From Bacteroidales bacterium UBA5621 (lineage in GTDB: Bacteria > Bacteroidota > Bacteroidia > Bacteroidales > VadinHA17), in NCBI GenBank assembly GCA_002424525.1, contig DIKJ01000105.1, forward strand, positions 1 to 7,661: 7,661 nt of DNA. The letters are read 5' to 3'. Under the pieces are notes generated by a model. That model did no database searches and was not told where the DNA came from. It saw only the letters and a list, made by a program, of their open reading frames with translations. A program made the translations under genes and the position numbers. Numbering within the stretch: the stretch's first letter is position 1; each line of letters begins with the position of its first letter. This document shows, piece by piece, positions 1 through 6,762 of the stretch.

Positions 1-290
1 TCAGCTATTTCATTTATTTTCCCGGCTATATCCTCTTCCAGCTTGCCGATCGTTTCATTCAGACTGCCGATCCTGCCATTTAATTTTGAGATGTCATCCT
101 TTAACCCTGATATCTCTCTGTTTAACTGAACTTTATCCTCTTCGAGACCTTTGATTACCGGCGTATAGACCGATTTCGCATAGAACCATGCCGTGATATA
201 TCCAATTACACCTGCCACCAGCAGCAGGATAATCATTAAGATTATTGCAGATGTATTTGACATCGCCATTATTACAATTAATGCTTTCAT
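1..290 (-). CDS. Membrane-anchored coiled-coil protein (partial, C-terminus off left edge)
   Basis: The reading frame is open from an ATG at 290 to the window edge (96 full codons), so the C-terminus is missing. The first ~13 residues are followed by one hydrophobic segment (about 14-36), then a strongly heptad-patterned coiled coil from about residue 50 to the edge. In it Ile occupies one core position (60, 67, 74, 81, 88, 95) and Leu the other (56, 63, 70, 77, 84). It lies 12 bases after the OmpA-domain gene stop, in the same frame and strand, so the two are almost certainly co-transcribed. In-frame ATGs at 269 and 263 are alternative starts; the one at 263 would leave a shorter leader before the membrane segment. 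Function is unknown. A structural or envelope-scaffolding role alongside the OmpA-domain protein is inference. The missing C-terminus could carry a further domain. Confidence 0.75.
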   Translation of the reverse strand, partial: MKALIVIMAMSNTSAIILMIILLLVAGVIGYITAWFYAKSVYTPVIKGLEEDKVQLNREISGLKDDISKLNGRIGSLNETIGKLEEDIAGKINEIA

Positions 291-302
291 GTTTTTATGT
301 TT

Positions 303-812
303 TTACTTTTTAAATGATATTTCTGCTCTTCTGTTCCTTGCTCTTCCTTCGCTGGTGGCATTGTCTGCCACAGGCCGGCTTTTGCCTTCGGAAACAATTG
401 TTATCCGGCCGGCAGGAATTCCCTTTGATGCAAAGTATTGCTGTACGGCACGGGCCCTCCTGAGCCCCAGCTGCTGGTTATACTCCTGCGTACCAATATA
501 ATCGGTATGACCGGTTATGACGATAACCGATTCGGAGTGCTTGTCGGTCCAGGCTTTGTATTCAGCAATCCTGCTGTCAGTCTGCTGATCAGATGTAAAC
601 ACGGACTGATCAAAGTTAAAGCTGACCATCAGTTCTCCGGGCATCACCTCAACAGGCGGAGCCGGTGGTTCTGCAATTTCTGCTTTGGGTTCCGGAATTG
701 TTTGTACTGTAACAGGTCCCTGCATGGCCGGCCTCAGCTTTGAAACAAAGAGCCAGGTGGAGAAGAGGGACCAGACAATGAAAACAATAACCCCGATAAC
801 AATTATTCTCAT
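303..812 (-). CDS. OmpA-family peptidoglycan-binding protein with N-terminal membrane anchor
   Basis: A 169-residue protein. Residues 3-23 form one hydrophobic segment without an obvious signal-peptidase site, so it probably stays membrane-anchored. A Pro/Glu-rich linker (about 38-58) leads to a C-terminal OmpA-like domain (about 60-167). The peptidoglycan-binding signature is clear: GHTDYIG at 101-107, then YNQQLGLRRARAV at 111-123. Asp104 and Arg119 match the Asp and Arg that bind diaminopimelate in characterised OmpA domains, with the same 15-residue spacing. The domain ends with the usual GRARNRRAEI stretch. Role: non-covalent attachment of the envelope to the cell wall. No beta-barrel is present, so this is not a full OmpA porin; it resembles stand-alone anchors of the Pal/MotB type in architecture, without a lipobox. 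It is the first gene of an operon with the downstream coiled-coil gene. The ATG at 812 is the natural start, just before the hydrophobic segment. Confidence 0.9.
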   Translation of the reverse strand: MRIIVIGVIVFIVWSLFSTWLFVSKLRPAMQGPVTVQTIPEPKAEIAEPPAPPVEVMPGELMVSFNFDQSVFTSDQQTDSRIAEYKAWTDKHSESVIVITGHTDYIGTQEYNQQLGLRRARAVQQYFASKGIPAGRITIVSEGKSRPVADNATSEGRARNRRAEISFKK

Positions 813-1037
813 ATTCTGATAGTTTGGTTAGAAATCTGGAAATCTCTCCAAATTAATAATTTCCCGGTTACAAGTCAAGTAATATCTGAAAAATCTGATG
901 AAGTAATCGTCAAATTCATTATTCTGTGGTGAATGCCCTGCTTCTGAAACTTAAACCATCAGGTCAGATTGTTAAAATTTACTACCTTTAAGATCTCACT
1001 TTTGTGTGCCGGCCCCATTGCTGATTTTCACGATAAA
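813..1037. promoter_or_regulatory. Divergent intergenic region between the OmpA-domain and phosphoesterase genes
   Basis: These 225 AT-rich bases lie between two divergent operons and must hold promoters for both. No open reading frame or hairpin terminator is convincing here. The pentamer TCTGA occurs at 815-819, 885-889, 894-898 and 943-947, and as its complement at 964-968. Two copies are part of a direct ATCTGA repeat starting 9 bases apart (884 and 893). On the plus strand, CACTTTTG at 997-1004 is a one-mismatch -7 box about 33 bases ahead of the ATG at 1038, but no -33 box lies at the right distance. The plus-strand promoter is therefore unassigned. Confidence 0.5.
849..879 (-). promoter_or_regulatory. 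Candidate Bacteroidota-type promoter for the OmpA-domain gene
   Basis: On the minus strand, TTAATTTG (positions 856-849) differs by one base from the Bacteroidota -7 consensus TAnnTTTG. A CTTG (879-876), similar to the -33 TTTG box, lies 19 bases upstream of it, close to the usual spacing. Transcription would begin near 843, giving a leader of about 30 bases before the ATG at 812. The call rests on a short degenerate motif and needs transcript mapping. Confidence 0.35.
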
Positions 1038-1808
1038 ATGAGAATAGGAATTTTTACCGATATCCACGAAAACATCGAAATGCTCAGAGAAGCGTTAAGA
1101 CTCGCCTCGGTTCATAAATGCGACGAGATTGCCTGTCTGGGGGATATTGCCGGTTACGACCACAGGTTTTACTCCTTCAATCCGAAGCGAAGCGCCAAAG
1201 CCTGCCTTGATCTTGTACGATCCAGCTGCCGCTGGATCGTCCCGGGCAACCACGACCTTTTTGCTGCCAGAAAATTTCCGTCATACACAAACGGATTTAT
1301 CTATCCCGAGACCTGGTTTAGCATGGATCACCAGGAAAGAAAGAAAATATCCGGGGGAAAAGTATGGTGTTACGAAGGGGAAGAGCCAAATGATCTGGAA
1401 GAGGAAGATCTCTCTTTCCTCAATTCCCTGCCGGAGTACATCATCCTGTCGATGGCTGGGATAAATTGTCTTCTGTCACATTATATCTACCCCGATTTTA
1501 CAGGCTCGACCACCAATTATATCGAAAGGAACAATCAGCTCGGAAAACTCTGGGATTTCATGAACCTTCATCAGATAAGATACTCATTCTCCGGGCATTC
1601 GCATAATCATTTTGCCGGACTGGCCTACAGAGGGGGAAGGTCATTTTTAAAGGCAATACATTCGGTCCCCTGCCATAGTTTCAATCTTGGAGATGAGATG
1701 CTGATGGTTCTTCTTCCCCCCCTTGCAGGGGAGAAAGGCAGAACAGGCTTTTCGATCATCGATTCCGGCAATCTGAAACTCGAGGTCATTGCAATAAACA
1801 AAGCTTAA
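1038..1808 (+). CDS. Calcineurin-like metallophosphoesterase (YfcE/MJ0936-type)
   Basis: A 256-residue predicted cytoplasmic enzyme that should hydrolyse phosphomono- or phosphodiesters using two metal ions. All superfamily motifs are visible in order: TDIH (Asp8, His10), GDIAGY (Asp36), GNHD (Asn71, His72), SHY (His148) and GHSHNH (His187, His189). Length and motif order suit the YfcE/MJ0936-like branch (Metallophos_2) rather than nucleases such as Mre11. I chose the ATG at 1038 because the Met is followed directly by the first beta-strand and metal motif; a TTG 69 bases upstream would add 23 residues unlike this family. The gene stops 10 bases before the Cache-PAS-nucleotidyltransferase gene, so the two are probably one operon. 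Substrate is unknown. The neighbouring enzyme suggests a nucleotide, a cyclic nucleotide or a nucleotidylated target, but that is inference. Confidence 0.88.
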   Translation: MRIGIFTDIHENIEMLREALRLASVHKCDEIACLGDIAGYDHRFYSFNPKRSAKACLDLVRSSCRWIVPGNHDLFAARKFPSYTNGFIYPETWFSMDHQERKKISGGKVWCYEGEEPNDLEEEDLSFLNSLPEYIILSMAGINCLLSHYIYPDFTGSTTNYIERNNQLGKLWDFMNLHQIRYSFSGHSHNHFAGLAYRGGRSFLKAIHSVPCHSFNLGDEMLMVLLPPLAGEKGRTGFSIIDSGNLKLEVIAINKA

Positions 1809-1818
1809 GATACCTTAA

Positions 1819-4680
1819 ATGAAACAATTATCCGGGAAACGTTTAAACAGGATCTTTATACCGAAGATAGATCTGCCTGCGTTGCTCGCTTTCGCACTTT
1901 TTGCAGGACTGATCTTTTTCTACCTCATCCCAGTGTTTGAAAATGTGATGATGGACCGGAAAAGGCACCTTATTCATGAGCTAACCTCTTCGGCATACAG
2001 TCTCCTGGAGTATTATCATTCAAGGGAAGACAGCGGCGAGCTTGACCGGGAAGAGGCAAAAGAGAGAGCCAGGGCAGCTATTGGAACCATAAGGTACGGA
2101 GACGAGCAGAAAGATTATTTCTGGATAACCGACCTTTTCCCCCGGATGATCGTACACCCTTACAGACCCGACCTGAACGGGAAGGATCTCACCAACTATC
2201 GCGATTCAAAAGGCAAAACCATCTTTGTCGAGTTTGTCAGGGCAGTCTCCCAGTCGGGCGAGAGTTATGTTGAATATATGTGGCAATGGAACGACGACTC
2301 AACGAGGATAGTTCCGAAACTCTCATACGTGAGGAAATTTGAACCCTGGAACTGGATAATCGGCACAGGAATATATATTGAGGACGTTCGTTCCGAAATA
2401 CGAAGAATGGAGACCAGGGCCCTTTTAATATCAGGCATCATAGGTATCATTATTATTGCCCTGCTGGCGGTAGTCTCCAGGCAGAGCCATAAGATAGAGC
2501 AGAAAAGAACAGAGGCTGAGGAAGAGCTCCGCAAATCGAGAGAGCTGTACCGGACCCTCGCCGAAGCGGCTTCGGAAGGAGTCATGATATGGTCGGGCAA
2601 AAGAATACAGGCCAACAAAACCGTATTGTCATTGCTTGAATATCAGGAAGAGGAGCTCCGGGACCTTACACCAGGGGATATCCTAATCTCCCCGGAAACC
2701 GCAGACTTCACGGATCCTGACGCTGTCTATGAGGAGCTGAGCGCACAGCGGAATATGGAATGTGTCCTCAGAAAGAAAAACGGAAAGCTGATAAAATCCC
2801 TTGCGAGTTTCTCCAGGATCCTTCTGGGAGGAATGAAAGCTGTCCTCATCGTTGTCAGGCCTTCGGAAGGTATGGTTTCCCAGCCGGGCTTCCTGCTTCA
2901 GCCTTCTCTCCTGAAAGATATAACTACCGGATTTTTCAGGATAACCTACGGCAGAAAAAACGTGTTCATCAGTGCGTCAGAGACGGTTCTGAAGGTTCTC
3001 GGATATGCCAGCCTGCAGGATCTGGCTCCCCATACTGTCGAATCGCTGTTTATTGAACCCGGTCAGTTCAGGGGCTTCAGAGCGGCACTGGAATCAGGAA
3101 AGAACATTTTTAACCGGGAGGTGCTCCTCCGCCGTAAAAACGGCGATGAATTGCGGGCCCTGGTAAGCGTGATAATAGTAAAGGCCGACACCGGCGATAT
3201 CTGGTGTGAGGGAACCATTGAGCCGCTGACTGCCGGTTTAATCCGGAACAATCCCCCTATGGCGGACCTGAATGAATACAGTGCATCTTATATTATGCAG
3301 GCGCCGGTCTCTTCAATATCCGTTCCGGCAGTCGAATGCCGTGATAGCATGACTGCCTCCCGGGCAGTAGTTGTTATGAAGGAGAGCAATACAAGTGTTG
3401 CTGTCGTTACCGGCAAGGAGGGAAAACCTTTAGGGATAATCGATTCGCCAACAATCGGGTTCAGACTGGCTGAAGGAGCCTCGCCCGATACCGAGATCTT
3501 CCGGTGGATGAGCTCACCTCCGGCCTTTATCAGACAGAATGCAAGCATAGGCGAGGCATTCGGGATGATAGGGAACAGCCTGAAGAACTGCCTGCTTGTT
3601 TCACCGGATGATGATAAGGTAACCGGAATAATAACCAATAAGGTGTTAACAGAGGCTTTTTCGCAGGCACCCCGGTTGATTATCCGGGAAATTGAGAACG
3701 CCGTTGCTTCACACACCCTCAGGGATATCTGGAACAAAAACCAGAAAACCGCCGTTGCGATGATCCTGGGCCGTGCCCATCCCTATTCTGTCTCACTGTT
3801 CATTTCAGCCATAGCAGACACTATCTGCCGGCGCGTGATTGCTCTCTGCCTTGAAGAGGCCGGAGAGCCCCCGTGCCGCTTCGCATTCATCCAGACCGGA
3901 AGTGCAGGCAGAAGAGAACAGACATTTTCGACTGACCAGGATAATGCAATTATTTTCGAAAATCTGACGGGTGATGCTCTGAAAAATGCCGGGACCTATT
4001 TTACCGGTCTTGGGAAAAAAGTGAACAAGATGCTCGGTGAGGCCGGATTCAGGCTCTGTAAAGGCGACAATATGGCAGGTAATCCGAGATGGTGCCAGCC
4101 TGCTGACAGATGGAAAAAATATTTTTCCGACTGGATAAAGATGCCGGGGCCTGATGAACTTCTTGAGATAAGCATCTTTTTCGATTTCAGGTTCTGTTAT
4201 GGCGATCAGAACCTTTCAGATGAACTGCGTGAATACATTAAGAATGATCTGAAAACCAATGATATATTCTTTCATCACATGACTGCCGCCTGGAAGCTTT
4301 TCGATCCTGCGCAGAATGTGCTTTCCGGAGGAAAGACAGACATCAAGAGGCTGATCATGCCTCTGACGGGAATAATCAGGCTCTATGCCCTGAAGCACGG
4401 CACAGCCGGCTTGTCGACACTGGAAAGGATCATTGATCTCCATTCAGGCGGCCATCTCAGCCACGATCTGCTGTCCGGTTCAATGAGGGCATGGAAAGAC
4501 CTTACATTAATCCGTCTTAATCATCAGGTCAATTGTATTAATGACGACAAAGAACCCGACAATATCGTGGATTTCAATGTTGCGGATGCCGACATGCTCT
4601 ATTTTGCTGAAAAAGCTGTAGCTACACTCAACGATCTGATGCTTAAAGCCGGTAGTGATTTCCACACCGAAACGATCTAG
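1819..4680 (+). CDS. Transmembrane Cache-PAS-PAS-CBS receptor with DUF294 nucleotidyltransferase output
   Basis: A 953-residue multidomain sensor. Membrane segments at about 19-39 and 202-220 flank an extracytoplasmic single Cache domain (about 45-195; typical pieces are DYFWITD near 99 and WNWIIGTGIYIEDV near 177). A short helical linker (about 222-245) leads to two PAS domains (about 241-346 and 365-472). Each has a matching segment, LRKKNGKL at 317-324 and LRRKNGDE at 437-444. Residues about 497-615 look like a degenerate CBS pair. A DUF294 nucleotidyltransferase follows, with GSAGRREQTF (694-703) and TDQDNAII (705-712). Asp706 and Asp708 are probable metal ligands, and Asp789 in FFDFRFCYGD is a possible third carboxylate. 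About 815-945 is the helical DUF294 C-terminal part. The fold is related to GlnD/GlnE, so adenylyl- or uridylyl-transfer to a protein is plausible; the substrate is unknown. No histidine kinase, GGDEF or HD domain is present. The ATG at 1819 lies 10 bases after the phosphoesterase stop. Confidence 0.88.
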   Translation: MKQLSGKRLNRIFIPKIDLPALLAFALFAGLIFFYLIPVFENVMMDRKRHLIHELTSSAYSLLEYYHSREDSGELDREEAKERARAAIGTIRYGDEQKDYFWITDLFPRMIVHPYRPDLNGKDLTNYRDSKGKTIFVEFVRAVSQSGESYVEYMWQWNDDSTRIVPKLSYVRKFEPWNWIIGTGIYIEDVRSEIRRMETRALLISGIIGIIIIALLAVVSRQSHKIEQKRTEAEEELRKSRELYRTLAEAASEGVMIWSGKRIQANKTVLSLLEYQEEELRDLTPGDILISPETADFTDPDAVYEELSAQRNMECVLRKKNGKLIKSLASFSRILLGGMKAVLIVVRPSEGMVSQPGFLLQPSLLKDITTGFFRITYGRKNVFISASETVLKVLGYASLQDLAPHTVESLFIEPGQFRGFRAALESGKNIFNREVLLRRKNGDELRALVSVIIVKADTGDIWCEGTIEPLTAGLIRNNPPMADLNEYSASYIMQAPVSSISVPAVECRDSMTASRAVVVMKESNTSVAVVTGKEGKPLGIIDSPTIGFRLAEGASPDTEIFRWMSSPPAFIRQNASIGEAFGMIGNSLKNCLLVSPDDDKVTGIITNKVLTEAFSQAPRLIIREIENAVASHTLRDIWNKNQKTAVAMILGRAHPYSVSLFISAIADTICRRVIALCLEEAGEPPCRFAFIQTGSAGRREQTFSTDQDNAIIFENLTGDALKNAGTYFTGLGKKVNKMLGEAGFRLCKGDNMAGNPRWCQPADRWKKYFSDWIKMPGPDELLEISIFFDFRFCYGDQNLSDELREYIKNDLKTNDIFFHHMTAAWKLFDPAQNVLSGGKTDIKRLIMPLTGIIRLYALKHGTAGLSTLERIIDLHSGGHLSHDLLSGSMRAWKDLTLIRLNHQVNCINDDKEPDNIVDFNVADADMLYFAEKAVATLNDLMLKAGSDFHTETI
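4677..4680. other. Shared CTAG at convergent stop codons
   Basis: The palindrome CTAG supplies TAG to the plus-strand receptor gene (4678-4680) and TAG to the minus-strand porin gene (4679-4677). The two genes overlap by four bases tail to tail. No intergenic space exists for a terminator, so transcripts from either side probably run into the opposite gene. Confidence 0.95.
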
Positions 4681-5915
4681 AACCGGTAAATGGTGCTCAG
4701 CAGTATCCTCATATTGCAGACATTGCCCGTATTGTCAACCCTTCCATTGTCCTGCATCGTACCATAGGCTGCCCGGGTCCTTTCAACTTCGGCGGCAAAG
4801 CTCAGCCGTCCTTCAGTGACGGTTATCCTCGGTGCTACCCTGAAGAGATAATCAATGTTATTTCCGCGGCCATAAACTGCTCCTTTTATAAGGTCAGCAG
4901 AACCAAGGTTCTTTGAGTATCCGGTGAAGAGCCCGAATGCAACTCTCCTGCCGTTCGTGGTCAGATCGGCCCACACTCCCAGGGTATTGAGATTCGTGTA
5001 AGTCTTTATCTCCGTCACCCCATCTGAGATACCTGAAACTGCATATCCTCCTATCATCATCAGGTCGGTGGCATTCTGGGCATAAACCCCCATCACTGAA
5101 AGGGTTATTGGGGAAGATTTGATCCTTATATTACCATATGCCGCCAGACTGCCAATTGTCGAACCTGTCTCAATATTCGTTGCAGTTCTCAGTTCGGGCC
5201 TGATCCTCTTGTAATCGACCCCGGCCCAGGCTGTCAGGGACTCTCCGGCGGGCACGCGCATTGAAATGTTGAGACCCGGAATAGCGCTGTTGCGCAGATA
5301 TTTACTGCTGTTCCCGTCAGGGCCCGGAGATGTAAAATCACGCTGGGAATAGGCAGTCAGCGAAAAACTGGCAAATCCCGGATTCAGGGTCAGCTTTGCC
5401 TGGGGATTACGGCTGAACGGTGTGAAGGGAGCGCCGGTGTTGAAACTGACAGTTCCCGGAAAACTTTCCGGGATGAACATGGGGTGCCACGACTGACCCA
5501 GGGTAAGTGAGGTCTTCGTCCAGTCAAGCTTAACCAGTGCATGCCGGAGCCTGAACCCGTTGATGTCGCTCTCGCCTGTTCCAAAGAACTCTGCTTCAAT
5601 AACGCCGGAGGTCTTTGCGCCAAATGCATCCGGCCCGGAGATGTCACCCTTGATACGCGTCTGTATTCCAAGTATGTGGAAGGAAGGATTGGCGTTGATA
5701 TCCTTCCCCGCTTCATCATAAAGGACATTATCGGGATAGAGGTAAAAGTGTCCCTCCCTCAATCCGTTCGAAGCACTCGATTGCCGTGTGTCATAAAAGA
5801 AATCTGTCTTCACAAAACCGGAAAATTTTATGCCCCATACGGGATCGGCTTCCTGTGACCGACCCAGGGGTATACCTGAAACGATACACAGCAACATTAC
5901 AACTATTCGTTTCAT
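4677..5915 (-). CDS. DcaP-like outer-membrane porin
   Basis: A 412-residue protein with a short signal peptide (about residues 1-20; basic start, hydrophobic core 4-16, likely cut after GRS). The rest is alternating amphipathic beta-strands rich in Tyr, Gly and Ser, ending in the C-terminal Phe (STIYRF) typical of outer-membrane beta-barrels. The early segment FSGFVKTDFFYD (31-42), followed by IEAEFFG (106-112), FRLRHALVKL (121-130) and LGQSWHPMF (139-147), resembles the DcaP/OprP-like porin family, whose members carry small organic acids and other anionic compounds. Family level is from memory and the substrate is inferred. It is the last gene of the symporter-helical protein-porin group, 68 bases after the preceding stop, so it may also have its own promoter. 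It is not a TonB-dependent receptor: it is too short and has no plug domain. The Cys at position 10 is not in a lipobox. Confidence 0.82.
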   Translation of the reverse strand: MKRIVVMLLCIVSGIPLGRSQEADPVWGIKFSGFVKTDFFYDTRQSSASNGLREGHFYLYPDNVLYDEAGKDINANPSFHILGIQTRIKGDISGPDAFGAKTSGVIEAEFFGTGESDINGFRLRHALVKLDWTKTSLTLGQSWHPMFIPESFPGTVSFNTGAPFTPFSRNPQAKLTLNPGFASFSLTAYSQRDFTSPGPDGNSSKYLRNSAIPGLNISMRVPAGESLTAWAGVDYKRIRPELRTATNIETGSTIGSLAAYGNIRIKSSPITLSVMGVYAQNATDLMMIGGYAVSGISDGVTEIKTYTNLNTLGVWADLTTNGRRVAFGLFTGYSKNLGSADLIKGAVYGRGNNIDYLFRVAPRITVTEGRLSFAAEVERTRAAYGTMQDNGRVDNTGNVCNMRILLSTIYRF

Positions 5916-5983
5916 ATCTTACAGTTTATTGTATTTCAGTTAGTTTTAATCGTTCTGTCAACCTGCGCCGGAGATAATAATGA

Positions 5984-6760
5984 TTATTTGATTTTCCTGT
6001 CAGGAGGGAAAAGCGACTCGATAAGCTTCGGCTTTACCGGTTCTCCCCCCAAGAGAACATTCAGGTTGCTTCTGGCCGTCCGGTTGTCTTCCCATAAATC
6101 CAGGGCCACCCCGTAATATGCCAGTGATGAATCAGGTTCCAGCATGTGGCGGAAAATGGTCGCCTTGTTGGTATAGCTTACAGATAACCGGCGCGGTGTC
6201 TCAATCCGGGCAGTTACAATATTTTTTACCCTTTGCGAAAATACCTTACTGAAATTCAATCCCTCAAATGCCGGATCCTCCTCCTGCATGAAAGGACTTA
6301 GCTTTCCGGCAATCTCTTCAGCGGAGAGAGTCTCCCACTCATTCATCCAACTCTTGTATTGCATGATACTGCTGTCGCAGTATTTCATGGCAAGAGAAAG
6401 GAGTTCACCCTTTTCTTCGCCGCTTATGCCCGCGTCATAAATTGCGGCAAGCAACAGCCTGCCGGATTTGTTATTGTATATTACCCCTTTCTCGAATGAA
6501 CAATCGTAGTCGGGCAGGGAACTGAAAATGGCAAAGGCCGAATCGAGCATGAGGAATGCTTCTGCAGGTTGTAACGTGGCAGGGAGCTTTTCATATTCCG
6601 AAAGGAGTTCTCTGGCTTTCCTGACACGGGGATCTTCCAGCTTATTGACAGAATTATAATAGATAAAAGCAGCCAGGATGGCCAGTGCCGATACTGATAT
6701 TGTTATCGCCAGTATTTTCTTCGTTCCGGCTGTTATTGAAAATATCTCTTTAAACCCCAT
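5984..6760 (-). CDS. Membrane-anchored helical (TPR-like) protein of unknown function
   Basis: 258 residues. A Lys-containing N-terminus precedes one membrane segment (about 16-35); by the positive-inside rule the rest should lie in the periplasm. Residues about 43-235 appear almost wholly alpha-helical. Segments such as RKARELLSEYEKL (48-59), AFLMLDSAFAIFSSLPD (68-84) and SSLAYYGVALDLWEDN (211-226) resemble tetratricopeptide helices, and the last is followed by ARSNLNVLLG, a common form after TPR units. No catalytic motif is visible. The tail (about 240-258) is Pro/Lys-rich. The ATG overlaps the symporter stop in TGATG, a sign of translational coupling, which makes it a likely accessory of the symporter or of the symporter-porin pair, for example as a periplasmic adaptor (inference). 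I do not recognise a named family. Confidence 0.8.
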   Translation of the reverse strand: MGFKEIFSITAGTKKILAITISVSALAILAAFIYYNSVNKLEDPRVRKARELLSEYEKLPATLQPAEAFLMLDSAFAIFSSLPDYDCSFEKGVIYNNKSGRLLLAAIYDAGISGEEKGELLSLAMKYCDSSIMQYKSWMNEWETLSAEEIAGKLSPFMQEEDPAFEGLNFSKVFSQRVKNIVTARIETPRRLSVSYTNKATIFRHMLEPDSSLAYYGVALDLWEDNRTARSNLNVLLGGEPVKPKLIESLFPPDRKIK

Positions 6761-6762
6761 CA
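6758..6762 (-). other. TGATG stop-start overlap coupling symporter and helical protein
   Basis: On the minus strand TGA (6762-6760) ends the symporter and ATG (6760-6758) begins the next gene, sharing one A. Such overlaps usually mean translation restart by the same ribosome and roughly matched amounts of the two products. Confidence 0.9.

Noticed and set aside
193..743. Plus-strand open frames at 193-501 and 438-743
   Set aside because: They lie opposite the OmpA-domain and coiled-coil genes, match no family, and their composition is that of complements of real coding DNA.
969..1037. Upstream TTG start extending the phosphoesterase by 23 residues
   Set aside because: The family begins at the first metal-binding strand, which follows directly after the ATG at 1038. 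The extension has no family likeness and would occupy the likely promoter and leader.
3288..3737. Minus-strand open frame of 149 codons inside the receptor gene
   Set aside because: It is antisense to the CBS-like region, has no recognisable domain, and the plus-strand frame is continuous and clearly coding across it.
5390..5858. Overlapping open frames within the porin gene on both strands
   Set aside because: They are Arg/Pro/Ser-rich or Cys-rich frame shadows with no domain; the porin frame is continuous from signal peptide to terminal Phe.
5956..5961. TTGACA on the minus strand in the 68-base gap before the porin, resembling a sigma-70 -35 box
   Set aside because: The hexamer 17 bases downstream (TGAAAT) is a poor -10 box, and Bacteroidota primary sigma factors use TTTG and TAnnTTTG instead. 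A porin promoter here is possible but this motif does not support it.
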